A stretch of 64,000 bases of DNA, taken from contig OU015658.1 in NCBI GenBank assembly GCA_907165275.2, positions 2,988,501 to 3,052,500 on the forward strand, in the 5' to 3' direction. Shown here one piece after another: positions 55,327 through 64,000 of the stretch. Numbering within the stretch: the first letter of the stretch is position 1; each line of letters opens with the position of its first letter. The notes below the pieces were generated by a model. That model had not been told where the DNA came from and did not search any database. It saw only the letters and a program-made list of their open reading frames with translations. This DNA comes from Zygaena filipendulae. Lineage: Eukaryota; Arthropoda; Insecta; Lepidoptera; Zygaenidae. The position numbers and the translations under genes were made by a program.

Positions 55327-55968
55327 CTCTAAATCGGATACAATTTAGGGTCGGTGAGTGAGTGAGAGAGAGCGAGTGATCACACTACATTAAAATGTAC
55401 CCTACAAGTGTGCGTTCCGTGGATTTGGGTGCGTTGTTCGGTTAAAATTTCACTCGTTTGAGTTGCAACCGAGCCACAGAACGATCGAGTTGTTTTTATA
55501 ACCTCAAAATATTTTAAATTTCAGGCGCCATTTGTTTTCTCTCAACTCACATTGCGAATAAGACTGTTTTACATCCAATTATAAACTTTTTATGACTACG
55601 ACACCTCCCCTTTGATCGTAAGAACTCCGATTGATTTCTTTTTTGACGAATCCGGTTTTTGGCGCAAACTTTGACACTTCTTAAACAATACATAGCTGTC
55701 AGAGTGAAAATTAACCTGCTTCGGAGATGGTTGTTTGGTTGCTGCACTTTGAGCCACGGAACGGGTGAAACTACGCTCTGACAGTTGTCAGAGTAAAATT
55801 TCACCAAGCCACAGAACGGGTTCAGAGCGCGCTCGAGCGCGTTCGAGTGCATTCGTGCGAAGCCACGGAACGCACACCAGCAGTCGATTTAGGGTACAAT
55901 CTAGAGTAGTGTAATTACTCGCTCTCTCTCTCTCACTCACCGACCCTAAATTGTATCCGATTTAGAGT
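55327..55968. mobile_element. MITE with CTCTAAATCGGATAC ends, carrying a nested foldback
   Basis: CTCTAAATCGGATACAATTT at the left and its complement at the right (AAATTGTATCCGATTTAGAG) bound the element. GA/CT microsatellites lie just inside both ends. The 468-base foldback element 55409-55876 interrupts the centre; the uninterrupted arrangement is seen at 26944-27070. Confidence 0.8.
55409..55876. mobile_element. TGTGCGTTCCGTGG foldback element, monomer
   Basis: Single copy with inverted ends TGTGCGTTCCGTGG and CCACGGAACGCACA, 468 bases. It defines the monomer of the dimers at 16765-17635 and 27108-27745. Several inner segments repeat the end motif (GAGCCACGGAACGGG, AAGCCACAGAACGGG). Confidence 0.85.
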
Positions 55969-55989
55969 CCAAAATTGGTGCCCTGAAAT

Positions 55990-57690
55990 TGCAAAGTGTA
56001 ATAAGCGCATTACTTTAAAAGTACCTATGTTTTTTTTAATTTGTTTACTTCCAGAAACCAAATACAATGACAAAATATACGAGACACTTAAGCCCGAATG
56101 GACTTATTGGTGTATATATTAGGTATATTATTCTTATTGTAAGCGGTGAATAGATGAGCAATAAAAACCTCTTTAAGCCGGGGTTCTTAGTTAACCTGCC
56201 AAACACCCAGAAAATGGGTGTTTATTTGGTGTAACCCAAGTACCTACTGGATTTGAACCCGGTTGATTGCCCATAATATAGTTGTGAATTACCCATGACG
56301 CGGCCATGTTTAGTTTAGGCCCGCTAAGTGTTTTGTTTTCGTAACGTGGTACATTATGGCGAATCTTTATCACGATCTATTTAGTCAAACTTAAATCAGA
56401 GATAAACCTAGAGTGAGCAAAAAATTTCAATTTAATGCTAAATTTTAATATTAACTTCACTAAATTGTGATTTGATTATCGATACAAGTCGCTTTAAAAC
56501 GGTTACGTATAAAATGTGAGAGGGTCAATCATTGCCTATTCCACAGGCTTGAAAACTAGTGCTCATGATAAACATATTCTGTAAGAGATTATCATATTTT
56601 TAATTAGGTTGATTGTCATTACGATTGGGATCTCTATTGAAATGTGACTATCATATTCATCATGGACGGTTGTGTCAAATATCGGCTAGGGCGCCCACTT
56701 ACGGGTCTTTATGTGGTAGGTAGTTACAATAATATCATCAAGTTGAAGCTTAAATTTTAAAGATACCTAGTTTAAAAACAGTAATATATTAATAAATAAC
56801 TAACTTTTGAATATTTGTCACGGCTACTTTTAAATTTTAATATAATTGAAATTTCAACTTGAGCACATTGTTCTTATGTTGTGACATCCCTCACCATTTA
56901 GTGACCCCTAACCGTGAATCTGGAGCTGTTGATAGATAATATTTTTTAGGAAAGTATTGTACAATCATTCATTAGATTTACTTAGGTACCCAATGAATAA
57001 CGCACGCGCCACGCCAAAATATGTTATGTTTCAAAAAGAAAGTTTTAATTTTAACTTTACTATTTGTATTAAAATTCAAAGATATTACTAACTTCTGCTT
57101 AATACTTATACTGTTTTAACATAGGCAATATCGTCTAGCACGGAGTCTCTTCGAAAATAGACCTACAGTCCTGGAAACAGGGTATTGTTTTATTGAATAC
57201 CTACCCAAGTTGTTGCTATGATTGATAGAAATGCGATATGCATTGAGTAGTTAATCATAGTGAAATGTAATAATGTATATAGGCAGCCTAAACTAGGCTT
57301 TAAGTCCACGTAATGTGTACCTCCCCTAATCGATTTTTATAATAATCATAAATTAAGGTTTTAGATAAGCTCAATTAAATACTCGTTATAGCTATTTCAA
57401 CGCATTAAGTTTAACCTTAAAAGACTATGTTTTTGATAATTTTTATAACAAAGGTGGTGAAGCTTGTTTTCATTTGCAATAATAAATTACTATAAAATTT
57501 TATTTGGCTTGACTTCATTTTCACAAGAAATTGTGTACACAAATATGTAATAATAAATAATCCTTTAACATCACACTATACACCACACCAGACAACTGAT
57601 GTGTGTAATACACACTTTTTTCTGTAAATACATACCTACATACGATACACACTAAACACCCAGACTCAGGATAAGGATAAACTCAAATAT
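55990..57690. other. intergenic, no gene
   Basis: AT-rich sequence without coding signal. On the minus strand a GGGTTCAAATCC box at about 56249-56260 resembles a tRNA B box and may belong to a decayed SINE (about 56176-56330). Confidence 0.4.
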
Positions 57691-57696
57691 TTCGTG

Positions 57697-57763
57697 ATGC
57701 GGGGTTCGAACCCGCTACACCCGGCGCGGCGCATAGTAATTTCAACTACTAGGCCAACGGTGC
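57697..57763 (-). mobile_element. tRNA-derived SINE head
   Basis: On the minus strand, GCACCGTTGGCCTAGTAGTTG holds an A-box-like TGGCCTAGTAG and is followed by a perfect B box GGGTTCGAACCC (57702-57713). The sequence then continues into an AT-rich body towards about 57530. There is no proper acceptor-stem pairing, so this is a SINE promoter and not a functional tRNA gene. Confidence 0.6.
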
Positions 57764-57779
57764 TGAGTAGAGATAGGAG

Positions 57780-59626
57780 CGATTTGGTATTTAAAAAGTG
57801 ATATCAAATTCCAAATTAATATTAAAATCATACACAACCCATACATATATGTACATTGCAGACTTATTCGATATTAATTCCAACTCGATACCACCCATGC
57901 GTTCCTGAGATAAAGGATCTTCACAGGACAACGAAGGCTGCGTCGTGTAAGATTTATTTTTTCGTCTATAACGTTCGATTTTTATTTTGTGCACTTTGAA
58001 AGGAACTTTGCATTTAGGTTTTTGTATATCAATGGAGTCTAAGTGGAGGTGACGATGATGAATTAGACAACACTTATAGATTTGTAGTAAATGTATATTT
58101 CCATATGAATACAATCACCAGGTACAGTTTTTAGAGTTACAGATTTTTACAAATATAAATATTATTATCGTTTTGTCAAAGTTAATTTTAAATTTTCATA
58201 AGGGCAATTTGGATTCTAAAACACCGCCGATTTTATTATGAACGATTCGAAATCAATATGAGTTCCCTTAGAACCGAGTTTACGTTAAAAATACTGTGGG
58301 ACGTGGATGATTTTAGTTTATATTAATTAATGAATCCCAGCATCGATCTCTAACTTATTTAGCTTATGATCCACGTACCTCATACATTTACTACTATAGT
58401 GTCGAATCAGACTTGAAAACGCGATAATGGCGTCGCCATTTTACCGCTGTAGCAGTCCTACCATCACATACTCTATAAAATTTTAATCACAAAAAAAGGA
58501 CAGTCGTCAACACATATTCGTTTGTCATACATCACTATCGACAAAAACCAAGCAAGCCACCGAGACAACGTTGGTACATCACTAAAACAAACTAGGTAGG
58601 TATGATAAATTTTTATGGAATTTCATCTAAGCCCGCCCCTGTCGGATGGCGAAATTGATTTTTTATATTTAATATTAAATTTAAAACAGTGTTAATGATG
58701 ATAACACACATTATACCAAGTAGGACTGCTCTAAACACGACCGTCGCTTGTCATTGCGCGAGTAAATAAAGAAAAAAATAATTAAATAAGTGCAATGACC
58801 ACCAAAAACATAGGCTCATAATAATTATCAACTAACTTTATATATTATGTAGTAACAGGCACAAACCGCGCACGTTAGGTGAGAAGCATTTAAAAAAAAA
58901 AAAGAATATTACATTACGCTTCCGGACTTGATACAACGTTCCTGTTTTTAGATCTACCCACATTATATTAAAGCGGAATCGGCCGATAGCAAAGAGCTTA
59001 TGTCCTTGTAATAAGACGGAAAATCGTTGGTTTTCCGTCGGTCGCGGTCGCGACGCATTCTCAAGAGCCGAGCCTTTTATCGCTCTTATTGCATGGACAT
59101 AGAGCTTTTTCCGACCTGTCTGAGCTAATACTGATAGACCCACCCTTATGAAACGTTGTAACAACGACACGGCTATCGGCAAAATTTATACACGAGGAAT
59201 CATTTTATGTGGCATATTTTGTATTGTTTCTCACCATCATATCACTCGAGCTTGTCATTTCATATTGAACAACTATAGTTAGCCTAATATCGCATTGTGC
59301 TCGGTCGAGGCGCGGCGACATCTCATGCCCCCTCGCCGTGGACTGGGCGCCATATTGCACTCACATCGAACGCGCCTCACAGTGAAGACATTTTGTTCCG
59401 TCGGCTTTCTTCATTTCTCACGGGAATTTCCTACTCAAACCTTCCATTATATTGGATACAACACTATAACACACCAAAAAACATTGTCCAATCTACTGCG
59501 TACTGCACCTCGTTATAATTACTTCCCGTGGAGACTTCCTAATTTTACATTACATTATTTAAAACACTTAGATCACCGACACACACTTTTCCGTTACTTT
59601 TCCGATCAGTCCTATCGACGATACAT
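57780..59626. other. 3' side of LSM14, no other gene
   Basis: AT-rich. Part of it must be the LSM14 3' UTR on the minus strand. The minus-strand frame 59182-58838 and the plus-strand frame 59295-59630 show no family features, and neither has introns or conserved patterns that I recognise. Confidence 0.4.
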
Positions 59627-62600
59627 TTAAGATTCTTCGGCGTAGTCTCCAGCGCGCGGCTCGTAGTTAATTTGCTGCAAGGGAAAAAATAAATAAGTTT
59701 TAACTACATAGAAGAAATGAGAATTAACAATATAGCAATTCTAAGTCATTCCCTACCACAAACTCTCCTCAACTCTACGCATTCCCTTCACGTCATCAGC
59801 GATTTCGCTCATTTATAGGACATGCAGGGCTTGACTAAAAAGTACCCAAAGTGGGAACTGCAGATGACCAAGCGTTTAGAAATATCTACCCTAACCAAGA
59901 ATGAAAGAAATACTTGTAACTAGACATTACTTGTAATCAAGTTCATGATGTGGTCGGCCATTTCATGAAATATCAATTTTTAAGGTCCGTTTATATCTAC
60001 AGACATTGAGCGTGCCAGACACCGGCGGACACCGTTTATTTACATCTGAGCGTGCCTGACATCTGCCAGGGCAGAAACCGACAGACACCGTATTTACAAG
60101 ACATCTGCCCGGTTCCGATGCACTATTCACACTGCTCGGCATAGTATAGCCAGACACGTACAGAAACCGCAACGAAAAAATATTCTTTCCGGGAATACTG
60201 GCCTACGTCTGTCGGCGTCTACGCGGCCATGTTACGATTGATATAGGTACGTTAATACGCGCTGTTTAGGAGAATATTATTTTGTCTGCCACGGAACGTG
60301 TCTGGCGGGCTCAATGTCTGTGGATAATATAAACGGACCTTTAGATGTGGCCACGACATACACACCTGCGGCGGCGGCGGCGGCGGCGGCGGGCTGCTGC
60401 TGCGGCGCGGCGGGCGGCGCGGGGGGCGCGGGCTGGGCGGGCGCGGGCTGCGGGCGGGGGCGCGGGCCGGGGCCGCCGCGCGCGCCGCGCCCGCCGCGCA
60501 TCGGCCGCCAGCTGGTGAAATAATGCATACTGCTACCTCAGTGACGTACACTGTTGCACGCGCACACGCACACGCACAGCCGCCAGCACCGATATGTATA
60601 CGTTTTGGCTAGTATTTGAACTATATTATTACTATTGCAATACGATTCAAGGACTGTCGAAACGGCTGCTCTACGGCTAAACAAAGCACCTGACAATTTT
60701 TTTCGAAATGAGTTTTTTTTTTTGTATTTTTGCCTCTTTTCTTGCAAAAAAAAAAACAATCTACTGAATCGAGAATTGTGTTATTACGCATTCGATTGTG
60801 AACCTGCCTGCTGCACCAGCACCCTTAGCCACGTTAACAATATATAATCGTAAATGTGGTCACGAAAATCATCATCATATCAGCCGCAAGACGTCCACTG
60901 CTGGACATAAGCCTCCCCCAAGGATCGCCACATCTCATGGCGCCTCGCGACCTTCACCAAGTCATCGGTCCACCTCGTAGTAGGCCTACCCATGCCGCGT
61001 CTTCCGTCTCGTAGTCGCCACTTTGTCAAATTGACGAAGAATGCACGTATCGCACACGTTCGATCCCTGCCCCCTTAACCAAGCTGACAATCTTATTAAA
61101 TCGTAATTCTACTGGTGGAAGAATTTTTCAAATCGGTCCAAGTAGATTTGAGTTAAATACATAACGTAACAAACGAAAAATTGAATCTTTCCTTTTAATA
61201 ATATTAGTATAGTTTTTTTTTACCGATCGGTTCTGATCATAATCGGTTCGTCCATAATTTCATTTGATGGTAAGCGAAGACGGTTACACGTCTGCCAATT
61301 AGATATGTATTCACTCTAGTCTTGAAGAGGTCCAAGTTATAGTTCTTGGGAAACAGATAGGTACTCACGGCTGGTGCTGGTTGTGCGGGTTGTGCTGGCC
61401 GTGCTGGTTGTGCTGGTTGTGCGGGTTGTGCCGCCAGCCGCCGCGGCCGCGCCACGCGCCGCGCCGCGCCGACGCCACGCCGAACGTCTCCGAGTTCAGC
61501 TTGCGCTCCGTGCGCCAGTCCGTGCGCTGGCTGCGCCCCTTCGACCTGCGCACGCGCACACACCGTCCATCACCAACGAATACTAACTATGTACTACAGA
61601 CTACTACGTAGTGAACCCTTTCCGAACGCCGCCAACATACGATTAGGGATGTGAATAAATAATAGATTTTTATATTAATCGATTATTTTTTACAATAATC
61701 GATTTTAATCGATTACTATCCTTGAGGAGAATAATAGATTTTTTTCTCTCATGAAAGTTTGCATACACGTTGTCACAGGTGCAAAGACAGGACATAGGAT
61801 ACTTTTTATCCGCAGGCTCCGAAATTAAAATCGGTCTACTCGTATGTAGTGTCGCGGGTGCGCTCGTGTCGCCTTACCTCTCGACGGCCTCGCACGAGAT
61901 GTTGTCAAAGAAGCTCTTGGTCTTGTCGTAAGGGGTGTAGTCGTCGTCCTGCTCCGCCTCGCCGGCACCGGTCTCATTGCCAGAGTCGTCCTTCTTGTCC
62001 ACCTCGCCCTTAACACCACACGAACGAAGTATGAAAGAAACACTAAGTGGGGCGGTGGGGTTTTCGCTTTGCTTATTATTTTTGGCGTCAAAGGGGGTGC
62101 CACTATATTAATTTAGGTACTTATCGGATTTCATGAATCAATAAAGAAACCACAGAAGATTAAAAAATACACGTACCGAGGTATGACCGAGGTTTACAAA
62201 GCATGGGGGGATAAGAGCTTTGGTTACTTTACTCTACTGACGAGGGGGAGGGGGGAGCTTGATAATTACAAAAAATCCTAATGCCCGCTCCACATTAACG
62301 CGAGAATCTTGCGAGCACGCGAGAAAACCACGAGAACATGAATGAATGATCTCCGCGGTTTCTCGTGGTTATCTCGCAAGATTCTCGCGTGAATGTGGAG
62401 CGGGCTGAATACTTGAATCAGGTTTTTTTTGTAGATATTAGTAGGTAATTGCTATAGACTAAGCTGTGTTACTTCATTGCCAGAGTTCTAACCTCGTATT
62501 CAGATCGATTCCAGACTCTTACCAAGTTCTTTTCTGATCTATATGAATCAAAATACCACAGGCGCAACAATGAAATAAATTGTTTGAAAACAATTTGAAA

Positions 62601-63797
62601 CCATATTATGTGAATAATATGAACACACTCATATACACACCATCCGTTGCAAATTATATTATTCTGATTTCTAATCAATAATATCAATCTTAACAAAATA
62701 CAGATCTACTGGATTCTGCACTAAACATATAAGCTTCAAGCGAAAAATCAAATAAAAGTAATGCAAATCACTTACCACAACCAGTGGAACGGTCTGGTTC
62801 TCTGCCGTCTTTACATAGAAAAAATAAATAATAAACAAAATTAGTCTTGAACAAAAAAACACCCACTAATTAGCAAAGGAAAAAGCGAGATAGTCCAAGA
62901 GCTAGAGCGTTTACAGGCGGTGCAGCGCTGAATGTCTTGTCACTCACCATTAGCTGCATCATCTGCCTGTCTTCCACCTTTATTATGCAAAAAAAAAAAT
63001 TAAAATAATATAATCTGTGGTCGTGAATCACAATGGTTAACAATAAACAGCTGCAGCAGTGGAATAAGTTAAGTAAACCCCCAAATAAACTAACGGAAAT
63101 TTTATAAAAATATTGTATTGTACAAGTGCTTTATGATCAGAAATGTACATGCAAAAATTATGAAAAAAAGGAATTGTACAATAAAAAATTAGTACTTATT
63201 ATATTGTAACTTAATTTTTCATTATTAAACTGACAGTGTGCTGCTGGGGGGAGTTGATTGCGCAGCTTCTTCTCTCCAGCCATAGCACTAGGGAATTTTA
63301 TGGGTGATGTCGTAATTATTGTAATTTTATTGACCCACTAGCTGTTCCCCGCGATAATTTCAGAGTTCCCGTGGGAATTCCGGGTTACAATATAGCTTAT
63401 GTTACTCAGGGATAATTTAGCATTCTAACGGTGAAAGAATTTCTGAAATCGCTTCAGCAGTTTTCTAGTCAAATCGTAACAAACAGACAAACAAAACATC
63501 ATCTTTTCCCTTTATAATATTAGTTTTGAAAAAGAGTCAACTTTTAATCAAATTGTTTGAATTTGATTTATATGTAAAGAAAGAATAGAAGATGTTTTAC
63601 CATATTAACCTCGAGCTTGCCGTCGCCGTCTGTGATCTTCGTCTTGGCCAGTTGGCTGCGCAACTCCTCGAACTCTGTGTTGGCCTGCTCGAAGTCGTAG
63701 TCGTTGTCGAACTTGAGCGTGTTCTTGTTGCGGGGCACGAAGCCGCGCCCGCGCCCGCGCGCCCTGCCCCGCCACCCGCCGCGGTTGTAGCCCTGAC
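59627..63797 (-). CDS. LSM14: LSM14/Trailer hitch, C-terminal exons (gene continues beyond window)
   Basis: RNA-granule protein (LSm, FDF, FFD and TFG boxes) that represses and localises mRNAs together with the Me31B/DDX6 helicase. Exons in transcript order: 63797-63610, 62977-62948, 62808-62776, 62008-61878, 61545-61369, 60511 to about 60364, 59674-59627. The first visible exon has an Arg-Gly-rich stretch and the FDF region (LKFDNDYDFEQANTEFEELR). Exon 62008-61878 ends with the FFD box (YDKTKSFFDNISCEA). Exon 61545-61369 starts with the TFG box (RTERKLNSETFGVA), then Gly-Arg and an Asn-His repeat. The next exon is Gly/Pro/Ala-rich. The N-terminal LSm domain must lie right of 64000. Two microexons of 30 and 33 bases fit in phase but lack independent support. 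The final junction is unclear: the best donor (GCAG|GTGTGT) does not match the phase of the last exon. Confidence 0.85.
59983..60341. mobile_element. MITE with GTCCGTTTATATC ends, copy 2, at an LSM14 splice donor
   Basis: AGGTCCGTTTATATCTACAG at the left and ATATAAACGGACCT at the right. It lies in the last LSM14 intron, its right end only about 23 bases from the donor of the preceding exon. Confidence 0.8.
60868..61030 (-). mobile_element. RTE-type LINE, 3' end fragment
   Basis: The minus strand encodes GRPTTRWTDDLVKVARRHEM then LGEAYVQQWTSCG and a stop, followed by ATGATGATG, the C-terminus and 3' tail of the RTE elements abundant in Lepidoptera. Only the last ~50 codons remain; it is 5'-truncated. 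Confidence 0.8.
62285..62405. mobile_element. foldback with CGCTCCACATT ends
   Basis: CGCTCCACATTAACGCGAGA at the left pairs with TCTCGCGTGAATGTGGAGCG at the right; the arms include GAATCTTGCGAG/CTCGCAAGATTC. Similar ends to the hairpins at 4714 and 18306 but a different interior. It lies in an LSM14 intron. Confidence 0.8.
63338..63523 (-). mobile_element. Helitron-like repeat, variant form, in an LSM14 intron
   Basis: CTAGCTGTTCCCCGCG to CCCTTTATAATATTAG. It shares GGTTACAATATAGC and GTTACTCAGGGATAAT with 24594-24761. Confidence 0.65.
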
Positions 63798-64000
63798 CTG
63801 CGCGAAACGCGAGAGTTACACCCTGTATTACATAAGTACGTGGATATGTATATGAGGTGTTCTAAAACTAGTGGCAAATATTTACATACAAGGTTGAAAG
63901 TAAACACCGTTATTTTACGTATATACGTATAAGTGAGTTGCATGTATGCCTGTACGGTGTACCTTGTGAATGTACATAGTTGTAATGTTTATTAATGGGC
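63798..64000 (-). other. LSM14 intron at the window edge
   Basis: Upstream of the GCGCAG acceptor at 63798-63799. AT-rich, no exon visible before the window ends. Confidence 0.5.

Noticed and set aside
57697..57763. Functional tRNA gene
   Set aside because: Good A and B boxes, but no acceptor stem or cloverleaf; the transcript continues into an AT-rich SINE body.
58838..59182. 114-codon minus-strand frame
   Set aside because: No recognised domain, includes a Phe run from an A/T tract, and lies where the LSM14 3' UTR is expected.
60252..60551. Pro/Ser-rich alternative frame of the LSM14 penultimate exon
   Set aside because: The upstream junction (CAGCC|GTGAGT to C|TGG) fixes the Arg-Gly frame RPMRGGRGARGG, although this alternative would join the last exon in phase.
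63232..63300. Additional LSM14 microexon (MAGEKKLRNQLPP)
   Set aside because: An acceptor-like CCCTAG is present but the only donor gives a length that breaks phase.

Overview
The window is nuclear DNA from an insect, almost certainly a moth or butterfly. It is AT-rich, its genes carry GT-AG introns, and it is full of non-autonomous repeats, including about a dozen copies of the 'CTAGCTGTGCCCCGCGG ... TACTAATATTATAAATG' repeat that is very common in Lepidoptera. Seven host genes can be assembled exon by exon. In the six complete ones every junction is in phase and the summed length fits the family; the seventh runs off the right edge.

Layout, left to right: (1) 1-2790, no supported gene. (2) 2791-15966, minus: PRMT7 arginine methyltransferase, 8 exons, 685 codons, with introns enlarged by nested MITEs and a decayed Myb/SANT-like gene. 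(3) 15985-19590, divergent intergenic region with a head-to-head foldback dimer. (4) 19591-25801, plus: mitochondrial cytochrome c1 (7 exons, 308 aa). (5) 27977-30138, plus: folliculin (7 exons, 433 aa). (6) 30361-32290, minus: ribosomal protein L18 (4 exons, one GC-AG intron), convergent with folliculin. (7) 33133-33650, a mobile-element ORF remnant. (8) 34375-43424, plus: KLHL10-like BTB-BACK-Kelch protein (7 exons, 628 aa), whose fifth intron holds a truncated LINE and a Harbinger transposon. (9) 44701-54396, plus: a short-chain dehydrogenase (6 exons, 252 aa) lacking the catalytic lysine; its third intron contains a young complete Ty3/Gypsy retrotransposon (47044-51653, minus) with identical 122-bp LTRs and a GAGTA target duplication. 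(10) 54397-59626, repeat-rich intergenic DNA. (11) 59627-63797 and beyond, minus: LSM14/Trailer hitch, C-terminal part only.

The genes are unrelated housekeeping or tissue genes (protein methylation, respiratory complex III, lysosomal/TOR signalling, ribosome, probable testis ubiquitin ligase adaptor, oxidoreductase, mRNP translational control), so this is ordinary linkage and not a functional cluster. The unusual content is the transposon layering. Several MITE families can be dated relative to each other because one copy is interrupted by another element while a second copy in the same window keeps the uninterrupted site. I see no new defence, toxin or metabolic system. Family assignments come from recognisable motifs and from remembered knowledge of the families; no database search was possible.
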